DNA of 64,000 nucleotides from JBMNQH01 sp050944035 (GTDB lineage Bacteria; Bacillota; Clostridia; Oscillospirales; Oscillospiraceae): NCBI GenBank assembly GCA_050944035.1, contig JBMNQH010000002.1, positions 1 to 64,000 on the forward strand, in the 5' to 3' direction. The translations under genes were made by a program, and so were the position numbers. Of this stretch, positions 43,142-52,029 are shown in pieces. How positions within the stretch are numbered: the first letter of the stretch is position 1; every line of letters begins with the position of its first letter. A model generated the notes under the pieces. The model had not been told where the DNA came from, did no database searches, and saw only the letters and a program-made list of their open reading frames with translations.

Positions 43142-44428
43142 TCAGCGGATGCTAAAAAACGCCTGTTTTCCGGGATATTCCGCTACATCGTCCAGCTCTT
43201 CTTCAATGCGAAGCAACTGATTATATTTTGCAACGCGGTCGGTGCGGCTGGGCGCACCGGTTTTAATCTGACCGGCATTGACTGCAACACTGATATCCGC
43301 AATCGTGGTATCCTCGGTTTCGCCGGAACGATGAGAGACCACTGCGGTATATCCCGCCCGATGTGCCATCATAATGGCGTCCAATGCCTCGGTCAACGTA
43401 CCAATCTGGTTTACCTTAATCAGAATGGAGTTGGCCACGCCGAGCTCGATGCCCTTTTTCAGACGTTCCACATTCGTGACAAACAGATCATCCCCAACCA
43501 GCTGAATCTTGTGCCCAAGTGCACCGGTCAGCAGCTTCCAGCCGTCCCAATCCTCTTCGGCCATACCATCTTCAATAGAGATAATGGGGTAGCGGTTACA
43601 AAAATCGACCCACATATCGACCAGTTCCTGTTTGGTCATGACAGTGCCACGCTTCGGCAGATGATAACAGCCGTCGCTTTCCTCGTACCACTCGGAGGAA
43701 GCGGGATCCATAGCAATCATAAAGTCATCATAGGGCTTATATCCAGCCTGCTCAATTGCGGTAACCAGCGCCTTCAGCGCAGCTTCGTCGCTTTCCAGAT
43801 CAGGCGCATAGCCGCCCTCGTCACCCACGCCGCTGGGTGGAACGACTTTCTTCAGCGTGTGGAATACCTCTGCACACATGCGGAGCGCCTCATGGAAATT
43901 CCGGGCAGAAACCGGCATAATCATGAACTCCTGAATATCCACGCTGTTTGCAGCATGGACACCGCCGTTCAAAACATTCATCATCGGAACGGGCAGTACT
44001 TTGGCATTGATACCGCCAATGTGGTTGTACAGGGCACTGCCGGTTGCAAGGGCAGCCGCCTGCGCACAGGCAAGAGAGACGCCCAAGATGGCGTTTGCGC
44101 CGAGACGGCTTTTGTTCGGTGTGCCGTCGATCTCAATGAGAAGGCGGTCAATGGCCACCTGATCCAGCACGTTCAGTCCGATCAAAGCTTCAGCAATTTC
44201 GCTGTTGACATGGTCAACGGCGCGGAGAACGCCTTTGCCGAGATAGCGGCCGGCATCGCCGTCACGCAGCTCACAGGCCTCAAAAATTCCGGTGGATGCG
44301 CCGGAAGGAACTGCTGCACGACCAACTGTACCGTCGTCCAGAAAAACCTCTACTTCTACAGTAGGATTGCCGCGGGAATCCAGAATCTCTCTTCCCAAAA
44401 CGTCAACGATTTCAAAGTATTCCTTCAT
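43142..44428 (-). CDS. eno: Enolase
   Basis: 2-phosphoglycerate dehydratase of 428 residues, last gene of the glycolytic operon. Signatures: ILDSRGNPTVEVEV, the loop SGASTG, GDEGGYAPD, metal ligands in SIEDGMAEEDW and VGDDLFVTN, and the catalytic Lys in LIKVNQIGTLTE followed by SHRSGETED. Length and motifs are ordinary. Confidence 0.99.
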   Translation of the reverse strand: MKEYFEIVDVLGREILDSRGNPTVEVEVFLDDGTVGRAAVPSGASTGIFEACELRDGDAGRYLGKGVLRAVDHVNSEIAEALIGLNVLDQVAIDRLLIEIDGTPNKSRLGANAILGVSLACAQAAALATGSALYNHIGGINAKVLPVPMMNVLNGGVHAANSVDIQEFMIMPVSARNFHEALRMCAEVFHTLKKVVPPSGVGDEGGYAPDLESDEAALKALVTAIEQAGYKPYDDFMIAMDPASSEWYEESDGCYHLPKRGTVMTKQELVDMWVDFCNRYPIISIEDGMAEEDWDGWKLLTGALGHKIQLVGDDLFVTNVERLKKGIELGVANSILIKVNQIGTLTEALDAIMMAHRAGYTAVVSHRSGETEDTTIADISVAVNAGQIKTGAPSRTDRVAKYNQLLRIEEELDDVAEYPGKQAFFSIR

Positions 44429-44481
44429 ATGGTGCTTACTCCTTCCACTTTGCCGCCGAACACTTCGACAGCAAATCGTGT

Positions 44482-46005
44482 CTAATGTGTAATTAAACTC
44501 TCTCCGGTCATTTCCTCCGGCTGCCCGCGCCCCATCAACTCTAAAATTGTGGGTGCAATGTCTGCAAGCCGTCCACCCTCGCGCAATGCAACATCCACGC
44601 CGACGACAATGAGGGGAACCGGATTAATGGTATGCGATGTACAAGGTCCGCCCTCTGCATCATACATTCGGTCAGCATTGCCATGGTCGGCTGTTACAAC
44701 CGCAACACCTCCCACTGCCCGAACTGCCTCTATGATGCGGCCGACACAGCTATCCACAATCTCGACCGCCTCAACTGTCGCAGAAAACACACCGGTATGG
44801 CCAACCATATCACAGTTTGCCAAGTTGCAAATTACAAAATCATATTTCCCACTTTGAATCCGTTTTACACATTCCTCTGTAATTTGGTATGCACTCATCT
44901 CCGGGATATAGTCATAAGTTGGAAAATCTCGGGAGGAAAGGATCAATACGCGATCCTCGCCGGGATAGAGTTTTTCTCTACCGCCATTAAAGAAAAACGT
45001 CACATGTGCGTACTTTTCTGTTTCTGCAATGTGCAGCTGGCTCATACCCAGTCTGCTGATGTACTCTCCGAGCGTCGTCTCGATAACCTCCGGCGGAAAG
45101 GCTATGCTGACGCACTTAATCCGCTCATCATATTCTGTCGTACAAACAAAGTGTGCAGGGAAAAAATCGCGTTTTCGCTCAATGTGACTGAAAGCAGGAT
45201 CAGCAAGTGCCCGAGTCAGTTCTCTGGCCCGATCGGGACGGAAATTCATAAAGATAACCGAGTCCTCCGGCTGAAACTTTCCATTCTTATCGCAGATCAC
45301 CGGCTCAATAAACTCATCATAGATCCCGGCCGCATAGCTTGCCTCAATGGCATGCACAGGATCCGGATCAAAAATACCCTGTCCATCCATAATGGCATCG
45401 TAGGCTCTTTGCAGACGTTCCCAACGCTTGTCTCGATCCATGGCAAAAAAGCGACCCTGTACTGTCGCAATCTTGCCAATACCAATCTCTTCCAGCTTTT
45501 CGAGTGTCTCTTTCATCAGACCAAGGCCAGAGCGCGGCAGCTCGTCGCGGCCATCGGTGAAAAGATGGAGATAGACTCTGGTCAGTCCGTATTGCTTTGC
45601 CATCTCCAAAATCGCCCAGATGTGCGGTGTATAGGCGTGCACACCGGCATTTGTCAGCAAACTCAACACATGGAGCGCCGTCCCCTTCTCCCGACAGGAC
45701 TTCATCGCCTTAATATAAGCAGGATTCTGAAAGAAGCTGCCGTCTGCAATCGCGTCGGAAATGCGGGGAAGGTCCTGACGAACCACGCGCCCCGCACCGA
45801 TATTTAAATGTCCAACCTCACTGTTGCCCTGCTGTCCGTCTGTCAGACCGACATCCGTCCCGGCTGCAATCAGACTTGTCGTGGGACAAGTCCGCATCAG
45901 CTCATCCAGCACGGGGGTACGCGCCGTGAATATTGCGTTTCCCGAATTCTCCTCGCCCAGGCCAAAGCCATCCATGACGAGGAGAACGAGTGGAAGCTTC
46001 TTCAT
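44482..46005 (-). CDS. gpmI: Cofactor-independent phosphoglycerate mutase
   Basis: Mn-dependent mutase of 507 residues that interconverts 3- and 2-phosphoglycerate. The phosphatase-like domain has MDGFGLGEENSGNAI and GNSEVGHLNIGAG with the catalytic Ser; TADHGNAD and TSHTINPVPLI complete the metal sites. It lies between tpiA and eno. The absence of a cofactor-dependent enzyme here is usual for Clostridia. Confidence 0.98.
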   Translation of the reverse strand: MKKLPLVLLVMDGFGLGEENSGNAIFTARTPVLDELMRTCPTTSLIAAGTDVGLTDGQQGNSEVGHLNIGAGRVVRQDLPRISDAIADGSFFQNPAYIKAMKSCREKGTALHVLSLLTNAGVHAYTPHIWAILEMAKQYGLTRVYLHLFTDGRDELPRSGLGLMKETLEKLEEIGIGKIATVQGRFFAMDRDKRWERLQRAYDAIMDGQGIFDPDPVHAIEASYAAGIYDEFIEPVICDKNGKFQPEDSVIFMNFRPDRARELTRALADPAFSHIERKRDFFPAHFVCTTEYDERIKCVSIAFPPEVIETTLGEYISRLGMSQLHIAETEKYAHVTFFFNGGREKLYPGEDRVLILSSRDFPTYDYIPEMSAYQITEECVKRIQSGKYDFVICNLANCDMVGHTGVFSATVEAVEIVDSCVGRIIEAVRAVGGVAVVTADHGNADRMYDAEGGPCTSHTINPVPLIVVGVDVALREGGRLADIAPTILELMGRGQPEEMTGESLITH

Positions 46006-46021
46006 AACTCTGATTACTCCA

Positions 46022-46795
46022 TTACTCCTGGTTGGTTGCTTCGATAATCTTAGTAAAATCTGCAGGCTTCAGAGAGGCACCGCCAATCAGACCGCCGTCA
46101 ATATCCGGCTGTGCCAACAGATCAGCCGCATTGCCTGCATTCATGGAACCGCCATAGAGAACGCGGACGCTTCTGGCGATGCGGGCACCGTATTTCTTCC
46201 GAATCACGGTACGGATACCTTCACAGACTTCCTGTGCCTGCTCCACAGTGGCGGTTTTGCCAGTACCAATGGCCCAGATTGGCTCATAAGCAAAAACACA
46301 GCGGCGAACCTTTTCCGCCGGAACCTCTGCGAGGGCAGCCTTGACCTGATACGCAATATGCTCCATGGTCAATTCCTTTTCGCGCTGATCTTCTGTCTCA
46401 CCAACACAGATAATGGGAATCACATTCTTTTCCAGAACGACTTTCACTTTTGCATTGACGATGGTATCGGTTTCTCCATAGTAGCCGCGGCGCTCACTGT
46501 GGCCTACGATAACATACTTTATGCCCATGTCAGCCAGCATATTCATAGAGACTTCGCCAGTATAAGCGCCGACCGCTCTGTCACTCACATTCTGTGCGCC
46601 GACGGCAACACGGTTGTCCTCCAGTGCCTTGCGGAGCGCATGGATAATGACAAAAGGCGGGCAGATTGCGATATCACAGGTCTTTGCTTTCGGCAAAAGC
46701 GCATGCAGCTCCTCTGCAAAGGGTTTTGCCTGAGAGGGCAGCATATTCATTTTCCAGTTGCCGGCAATAAGAGGCTTTCTGTATTTTTTATTCAT
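46022..46795 (-). CDS. tpiA: Triosephosphate isomerase
   Basis: TIM barrel of 257 residues. Landmarks: PLIAGNWKMN (Lys), VGHSERRGYYGE (catalytic His), YEPIWAIGTGKTA (catalytic Glu and loop 6) and LYGGSMNAGNA. It follows pgk by about 50 bases and precedes gpmI by 16. Confidence 0.99.
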   Translation of the reverse strand: MNKKYRKPLIAGNWKMNMLPSQAKPFAEELHALLPKAKTCDIAICPPFVIIHALRKALEDNRVAVGAQNVSDRAVGAYTGEVSMNMLADMGIKYVIVGHSERRGYYGETDTIVNAKVKVVLEKNVIPIICVGETEDQREKELTMEHIAYQVKAALAEVPAEKVRRCVFAYEPIWAIGTGKTATVEQAQEVCEGIRTVIRKKYGARIARSVRVLYGGSMNAGNAADLLAQPDIDGGLIGGASLKPADFTKIIEATNQE

Positions 46796-46844
46796 AATAT
46801 GATTCTCCCTGTTCTGTTCTTTCTTCGCTTTTTATTTCCTGCTG

Positions 46845-48044
46845 TTATCGATCCAAAAGGCAGGCAACGCCGGGCAGATCCAGACCTTCCAGGAACTCCA
46901 GTGATGCACCGCCGCCGGTACTGATATGCGTAATTTTGTCGGCAAAGCCCAACTGTTCGACTGCAGCGGCGCTGTCACCCCCGCCTACGATGGTGATTGC
47001 ATCGGGTTCGTCTGCCAATGCCTTTGCCATGGCTTTGGTACCATTTGCAAAATTGGGGAATTCAAACACACCCATGGGTCCGTTCCAGACAATGGTACCA
47101 GATCCCTTGACGGCTTCTGTGAACAGTTCAATGGTCTTAGGACCGATATCCATGCCTTCCAGGTCGTCCGGAATGGCTTCGGAGGGTACCACCTGATAGG
47201 CTGCGTCGGGTGCGAAGTCAGCCGCTGCAAGGTTGTCAATCGGAATGAGCAGCTTGACGCCGCGTTCCTTGGCCTTTTCCATCATTTCGCGGGCATAATC
47301 AATCTTATCGGCTTCCAGCAGAGAACGACCAACCTTGCCGCCCAGCGCTGCACGGAAAGTGTAGGACATTCCCCCGCCGATGATGATGCAATCGGTCTTT
47401 TCCAGCAGATTGTTGATAACGCCGATTTTATCAGAAACTTTGGCGCCGCCAAGGATGGCTGTAAATGGACGTTTGGGGTTTTCCAGTGCGTTGCCCATAA
47501 CAGTCAGCTCCTTCTCCACGAGCAAACCGGCAACAGCGGGCAGAAACGCCGCAACACCAGCAGTGGAGGCATGGGCACGGTGTACGGTACCAAAAGCATC
47601 AGAGACATAAACATCTGCAAGGGCAGCCAGCCTTTGGGCAAAGGCAGGATCATTTTTCTCCTCGCCCTTTTCAAAACGGAGATTTTCCAATAGCATGATC
47701 TGGCCAGGCTGCAACCCCGCAGCCTTTGCAGTGGCATCTTCACCAACGATATCACTGGCGAAAATTACATCTTTGCCAAGCAGTTCTGACAGACGTTTTG
47801 CAACGGGCGCCAAAGTCAGAGCAGACTTCCATTCACCCTTCGGCTTGCCAAGATGAGAACACGCAATCACTGCTGCGCCGTTGTCAAGCAGGTACTGGAT
47901 GGTGGGAAGAGATGCCACAATGCGCTTGTCACTGGTGATTTCACCCGTCTGCTTGTTCTGCGGCACATTAAAATCACAGCGCAGAAGCACCTTTTTGCCC
48001 GCTACATCAATGTCTTTTACCGTTTGTTTGTTATAACTACTCAA
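46845..48044 (-). CDS. pgk: Phosphoglycerate kinase
   Basis: Two-domain kinase of 399 residues making ATP from 1,3-bisphosphoglycerate. It has KKVLLRCDFNVP, the RIVASLPT segment, ENLRFEKGEE, AILGGAKVSDKI and IVGGGDSAAAVEQ, with GGGASLEFLEG near the end. Its start codon overlaps the end of trmL by 8 bases, so translation is coupled to the tRNA methylase. Confidence 0.99.
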   Translation of the reverse strand: MSSYNKQTVKDIDVAGKKVLLRCDFNVPQNKQTGEITSDKRIVASLPTIQYLLDNGAAVIACSHLGKPKGEWKSALTLAPVAKRLSELLGKDVIFASDIVGEDATAKAAGLQPGQIMLLENLRFEKGEEKNDPAFAQRLAALADVYVSDAFGTVHRAHASTAGVAAFLPAVAGLLVEKELTVMGNALENPKRPFTAILGGAKVSDKIGVINNLLEKTDCIIIGGGMSYTFRAALGGKVGRSLLEADKIDYAREMMEKAKERGVKLLIPIDNLAAADFAPDAAYQVVPSEAIPDDLEGMDIGPKTIELFTEAVKGSGTIVWNGPMGVFEFPNFANGTKAMAKALADEPDAITIVGGGDSAAAVEQLGFADKITHISTGGGASLEFLEGLDLPGVACLLDR

Positions 48045-48534
48045 TGGTATTTTCCTCCTTCATGCTCCCGGTATCGGTGAGTCCAGGGAACCCCTGTTGA
48101 CGCAGCGCCTCATAGCAAAGAACCGCTACGCTGTTAGACAGATTTAAACTTCTGGCAACATTCCGCATGGGAAGCCTGATACATCGGTCTCTGTACTGTT
48201 CCCGCAGCGCTTCCGGAAGGCCTGCTGTCTCTTTCCCGAAGATGAGCGTGACATCGCCGGAGAGATCGGCCTCCACATAGCTCTGCGGTGCCTTGGTTGT
48301 CGCAAGCCAGATATTGTCAGTCCCGTGAACAGCGAAAAATTCATCTATGCTGTCGTATACGGAAATCTCCACCAGATGCCAATAATCCAGCCCCGCACGC
48401 TTTACTGCTTTTTCCGAAATATCAAATCCGAGCGGACGAATCAGGTGCAGTCTTGCCCCGGTTACCGCACAGGTTCTTGCAATATTTCCTGTATTCATCG
48501 GAATCTCAGGTTCCACAAGTACAATGTCAACCAT
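48037..48534 (-). CDS. trmL: tRNA (cytidine(34)-2'-O)-methyltransferase (SpoU family)
   Basis: SPOUT methylase of 165 residues for the wobble nucleotide of some leucine tRNAs. Its three motifs are visible: EPEIPMNTGNIARTC, LIFGKETAGLPE and RLPMRNVARSLNLSNSVAV, the knot that binds SAM. It is the first gene of the operon with pgk, tpiA, gpmI and eno, from the promoter at 48567-48595. gapA is absent from the cluster. Confidence 0.96.
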   Translation of the reverse strand: MVDIVLVEPEIPMNTGNIARTCAVTGARLHLIRPLGFDISEKAVKRAGLDYWHLVEISVYDSIDEFFAVHGTDNIWLATTKAPQSYVEADLSGDVTLIFGKETAGLPEALREQYRDRCIRLPMRNVARSLNLSNSVAVLCYEALRQQGFPGLTDTGSMKEENTIE

Positions 48535-48566
48535 TATCTTTACTCCCGCTCGTAAATTCTATGCCT

Positions 48567-48595
48567 ATTGTAGACCACAAATCCGAATAATTCAA
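48567..48595 (-). promoter_or_regulatory. Promoter of the trmL-pgk-tpiA-gpmI-eno operon
   Basis: Minus strand TTGAAT (48595-48590), 17-bp spacer, TACAAT (48572-48567), about 33 bp before the trmL ATG. Confidence 0.75.
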
Positions 48596-48674
48596 CACAA
48601 ATCATTCTGTTATCTAGATAAAATGTTCGGATTTTTCGTTTTTTTTCGCTTTTTTCGTGCATTTTGCACGTCAA

Positions 48675-48703
48675 TTGCAATTCTTCCGCCTTTATACTAT
48701 AAT
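48675..48703 (+). promoter_or_regulatory. Promoter of the radical SAM gene
   Basis: TTGCAA (48675-48680), 17-bp spacer, TATAAT (48698-48703). Start expected near 48710. Confidence 0.75.
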
Positions 48704-48709
48704 GACTGC

Positions 48710-48812
48710 ATCCGGGAATAAGACTATATCCCCGTGTAGAGCCCTTGACCTTCTCTTCCGTTTTGAGGTTACAGGGGAACCTTCTGCCCACCAGATCTTC
48801 GATAGAAAGTGA
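48710..48812 (+). ncRNA. Structured 5' leader, possible regulatory RNA
   Basis: About 110 bases between the predicted transcription start and the radical SAM start. Hairpins are visible at 48713-48734 (CGGGAATA / TATATCCCCG, one mismatch) and 48766-48782 (AGGTT / AACCT with a G-rich loop). I recognise no riboswitch class. The leader is longer than other leaders in the window and GC-richer than the flanking gap. Confidence 0.35.
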
Positions 48813-48821
48813 TTGACAAGT

Positions 48822-49724
48822 ATGGAATCTTCCGCTCTGTCTACAACATGTATTCTTTGTCCGCGGCATTGTGAAGCGGTCCGTACCAGCAATACGGGAA
48901 GTGGCCTCTGCGGTGTCGGACTGCTGCCAACGATTGCCCGTGCAGCACCACACTTCGGAGAAGAACCCTGTATCAGCGGTACATGCGGTTCCGGTACCAT
49001 TTTCTTTTCCGGCTGCAATCTGCAATGTGTATTTTGCCAAAATCATGAAATCAGCCGGGGCAGTGCAGGGACGGTGGTTACAATCGAGCGGTTACGCACC
49101 ATTTTTCTGGAGTTACAGGCACAGGGTGTTCACAATCTCAATCTCGTGACGCCAAGTCATTATGCTCCTGCTATTGCGGAAGCACTGACGGATTTTCCGC
49201 TTCAGATCCCTGTCGTCTATAACAGCTCCGGTTACGACAGTCTGGACGCGCTGCACATGCTGGACGGCTGTGTTGACATCTATTTGCCTGACCTGAAATA
49301 TCTGGAGTCTGCGCCTGCCGCACGATATTCCAGGGCAGCAAATTATCCCGAAGTCGCCAAAGCTGCCATTTTGGAAATGTACCGACAGACCGGTCCCGCC
49401 GTATTTGATGACAATGGTATGCTACAGCGCGGCGTTCTGATCCGGCATCTAATGCTGCCCGGCTGTCTGGAAAACACCTTTTCTGTTCTGGATTGGGTTT
49501 CAGACACCTTCCCAGCCGGCAGCATACTGTTTAGTCTCATGGGTCAATACACCCCCATGCCGGGTTTGTCCGATTTTCCAGAGCTGCAACAGCCCATTTC
49601 CGAGCATACCTATTATCGTGCTGTGCGCTATCTGAAACACACCAATATTACAGCTGGGTTCTTACAGGAACTCGATGCCTCCGGTACTGAGCTGATCCCC
49701 GACTTTGACGGCACTGGCGTGTAA
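48822..49724 (+). CDS. Radical SAM protein (PflA-like, COG1313 type)
   Basis: Protein of about 300 residues. The N-terminus has a Cys-rich lead (CILCPRHCEAVR, GLCGVG), then the SAM cluster motif SGCNLQCVFCQN (C-x3-C-x2-C) and NLVTPSHYAP. Proteins of this type resemble pyruvate-formate-lyase activases but lack a known partner. The ATG at 48822 was chosen; a TTG at 48813 lies nearer to AGAAAGTG. No glycyl-radical enzyme lies beside it. Target unknown. Confidence 0.88.
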   Translation: MESSALSTTCILCPRHCEAVRTSNTGSGLCGVGLLPTIARAAPHFGEEPCISGTCGSGTIFFSGCNLQCVFCQNHEISRGSAGTVVTIERLRTIFLELQAQGVHNLNLVTPSHYAPAIAEALTDFPLQIPVVYNSSGYDSLDALHMLDGCVDIYLPDLKYLESAPAARYSRAANYPEVAKAAILEMYRQTGPAVFDDNGMLQRGVLIRHLMLPGCLENTFSVLDWVSDTFPAGSILFSLMGQYTPMPGLSDFPELQQPISEHTYYRAVRYLKHTNITAGFLQELDASGTELIPDFDGTGV

Positions 49725-49734
49725 TTTATAGAAC

Positions 49735-49763
49735 CGCCCGGACTGAGAATCTGAGTCCGGGCG
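49735..49763. terminator. Terminator between convergent radical SAM and lysR genes
   Basis: 10-bp stem CGCCCGGACT / AGTCCGGGCG with an inner AG/CT pairing, followed by ATTTCC. Confidence 0.65.
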
Positions 49764-49784
49764 ATTTCCATACGGTCTGGCGAT

Positions 49785-50657
49785 TTATTTTCCATAGGCA
49801 GTCAGAATGGAAAGTACTTTTTTGATGGTTGCGGTCAAATACTTTCTCTTGTGATAGGCAATAAAATAGTGCCGCTGAAACATTCCATCTACCAGCGTAA
49901 CAATTTTCAGTTGGCCGCTTTCCACCGCATCTGCCGCCACTTCTTCCGGTAAAATGGTCATTCCGAACCCATGTTTGGCCAGATTGATCAAACTGAGATC
50001 GCTCATACTTTCCATCTGTGGACGGACGTTACAACCATGGGTCTGAAACACTGCGTCTGTACAGACGCGGTTTCCTGTTCCAGTTTCTCGCAACAGAAGT
50101 TTTTGCTGTGCCAGTTCGTGAACTGTGATGGTATCTGCGGGATAGTACTGCGGCGCACACAGGACAACCATTGCTCCTGTATAAATTGGAACGATATGAT
50201 ATTGCTGCTCATTGGAAAGACTATCGATGATTGCAAAGTCAATTTCATTGCCTGCAAGTTTTCGCTCGACTGTCTGCATGGTATCAATTACCACTTCCGG
50301 CGTCAAATTCGGAAGTTTTCCACGCAACAGTTGCAGCAAATCCGGTAAAATGGTCTCTCCGATAGAAATATTGACGCCGAAACGGCAGGTCGTAAAGCTG
50401 CCATTGTCCCGCAAGACCGTTGCTGCTTCGTCAAACTGTTCTAAAATGGTACCCGCATACTGACGGAGCACAGTACCGCTCTCGGTGAGATAAATCCGTC
50501 GGTGAATACGATCAAATAACTTGGTCCGGTAAAAACTTTCCAGTTCCCGGATCGCAATACTGACTGCGGGCTGAGTCATACCCAGTTTTTCTGCTGCGAT
50601 TGTGACGCTCTGGCAATCGCATACCACTTTAAAAATCTGTAGATGGCGAATTGTCAT
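49785..50657 (-). CDS. LysR-family transcriptional regulator
   Basis: Regulator of 290 residues. The N-terminal winged helix is typical (RHLQIFKVVCDCQSVTIAAE, then KLGMTQPAVSIAIRELE), as is the two-lobed periplasmic-protein-like effector domain (about 90-290). It is divergent from a two-gene chromate/anion transporter with 165 bases between them, the classic arrangement for LysR control of the opposite operon. Effector unknown; an oxyanion is plausible. Confidence 0.92.
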   Translation of the reverse strand: MTIRHLQIFKVVCDCQSVTIAAEKLGMTQPAVSIAIRELESFYRTKLFDRIHRRIYLTESGTVLRQYAGTILEQFDEAATVLRDNGSFTTCRFGVNISIGETILPDLLQLLRGKLPNLTPEVVIDTMQTVERKLAGNEIDFAIIDSLSNEQQYHIVPIYTGAMVVLCAPQYYPADTITVHELAQQKLLLRETGTGNRVCTDAVFQTHGCNVRPQMESMSDLSLINLAKHGFGMTILPEEVAADAVESGQLKIVTLVDGMFQRHYFIAYHKRKYLTATIKKVLSILTAYGK

Positions 50658-50713
50658 ATTCTACTTCTCCACTCCATAAGTAAAATTTTATATTTTTCAT
50701 TCTATCATTTGAA

Positions 50714-50742
50714 TTGATTTATGACAACAGTCTCGTTACAAT
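50714..50742 (+). promoter_or_regulatory. Promoter of the chromate transporter operon
   Basis: TTGATT (50714-50719), 17-bp spacer, TACAAT (50737-50742), within the lysR-chr divergent region. Confidence 0.65.
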
Positions 50743-50822
50743 GATACCGCAAATAAATGGAAAATCGCTGTGAGAAGTCGGTATTTTCCAACCAAAATGA
50801 AAAGAGAGGTGTTTCTGTTCTT

Positions 50823-51395
50823 ATGAATGAACAAAACGTAACGCCCACGAAACGGAAAAATTGCCTTTCGCTCTTCACGTCCTTCTTTAAGATTGGCGCT
50901 TTCACGTTCGGTGGCGGCTTGGCCATGATCCCACTGATTCAGAAAGAAGCTGTGGAATCCCACAAGTGGATTTCTGACGATGAACTTCTGGAGATTGTTG
51001 CAATCGCAGAATCGACACCCGGTCCGATTGCAATCAACTCCGCTACTTTTGTCGGACACAAGGTTGCCGGTTTCTGGGGTTCCTTGTGTGCTACGCTGGG
51101 TGTTGTACTCCCATCCTTTATTATCATCTCCATCATTGCCCGTGTACTTGACCAATTCCAGCAGTTTAAGGCCGTACAGTACGCTTTCTATGGCATCCGT
51201 GCCGGTGTTCTGGCGTTGGTTCTTCAGTCCCTCGTAAAAATGTATAAAAAGTGTCCGAAAAACCCGGTCGCTTACGGACTTATGGCAATCTCTTTTATTG
51301 GCGCTACATTCCTCGATATCAACGTTCTGCTGATTATCGTTTTCTGCGGAATCGTCGGTCTGGTTTCCTCAAACCTGAAAGCAAAGGGGGAATAA
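50823..51395 (+). CDS. Chromate transporter, half-size CHR protein 1
   Basis: Membrane protein of 190 residues with one CHR domain: FFKIGAFTFGGGLAMIPLIQ, then AESTPGPIAINSATFVG, and about five or six hydrophobic spans. Short CHR proteins work as pairs that together equal a full ChrA. The start at ATG 50823 follows GAGAGGTG. The second half is encoded 3 bases downstream. Family members export chromate or take part in anion exchange; the physiological ion in an anaerobe is uncertain. Confidence 0.9.
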   Translation: MNEQNVTPTKRKNCLSLFTSFFKIGAFTFGGGLAMIPLIQKEAVESHKWISDDELLEIVAIAESTPGPIAINSATFVGHKVAGFWGSLCATLGVVLPSFIIISIIARVLDQFQQFKAVQYAFYGIRAGVLALVLQSLVKMYKKCPKNPVAYGLMAISFIGATFLDINVLLIIVFCGIVGLVSSNLKAKGE

Positions 51396-51398
51396 TCC

Positions 51399-51974
51399 AT
51401 GATATATCTGACTTTATTCTGGACTTTCTTTAAAATTGGTGCCTTTACCATCGGCGGCGGTTACGCTATGCTGCCTCTGATCCAAAAAGAAGTAGAGTCT
51501 CATGGCTGGATTGCAAGCGAACTTGTTGTCAACTTCGTTGCAATCAGCGAAAGCACTCCTGGTCCTTTTGCCGTCAATATGGCAACCTATGTTGGAACGG
51601 AAATGGCCGGTATTTTTGGTGCTATTTGCGCTACGCTTGGCGTCGTACTTCCATCCTTTATTATTATTCTCATCGTTGCAAAATTCTTTCAGAAGTTCAA
51701 AACCAGCCGTGCTGTCAGCGGCTGCATGTCCGGTCTGAAACCCGCTGTTATCGGCCTGATTGGTATGGCCGTTATTTCCATCGGTAAAACCGTATTCTTC
51801 CCGAAGGGATTGACACTCACCGTATTTTCCGGCGCACCTTTCTATGTTTCACTTGTAATTTTCCTACTTATCGCATTTCTGGCCTTTAAGAAAAAAACAC
51901 ATCCGATTCTTCTGATCTGCATTGCTGCCGCCCTCGGCGTCATTGCCGGATGTGTCTTGCCGATACCAGCCTAA
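51399..51974 (+). CDS. Chromate transporter, half-size CHR protein 2
   Basis: Partner of the preceding gene, 191 residues, with the same CHR signature (FFKIGAFTIGGGYAMLPLIQ, then SESTPGPFAVNMATYVG). The two halves are clearly paralogous and probably insert in opposite orientations. AAAGGGGGAATA precedes the ATG and overlaps the first gene's stop. A strong terminator closes the operon. Confidence 0.9.
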   Translation: MIYLTLFWTFFKIGAFTIGGGYAMLPLIQKEVESHGWIASELVVNFVAISESTPGPFAVNMATYVGTEMAGIFGAICATLGVVLPSFIIILIVAKFFQKFKTSRAVSGCMSGLKPAVIGLIGMAVISIGKTVFFPKGLTLTVFSGAPFYVSLVIFLLIAFLAFKKKTHPILLICIAAALGVIAGCVLPIPA

Positions 51975-51990
51975 TCATCTTCACCAATAG

Positions 51991-52029
51991 AAAAAACAGC
52001 TTCCGGACCGAGTCCGGAAGCTGTTTTTT
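51991..52029. terminator. Strong bidirectional terminator
   Basis: 18-bp perfect stem (AAAAAACAGCTTCCGGAC, loop CGA) giving a T-run on both strands; serves the chr operon and the convergent VTT gene. Confidence 0.95.

Noticed and set aside
43139..44485. 448-codon plus-strand frame opposite enolase
   Set aside because: Antisense shadow of a highly conserved gene.
48710..48812. Leader as a 6S RNA or known riboswitch
   Set aside because: No long closing stem with a central bubble, and no conserved core of the SAM, ZTP, THF or preQ1 classes that I could find by eye.
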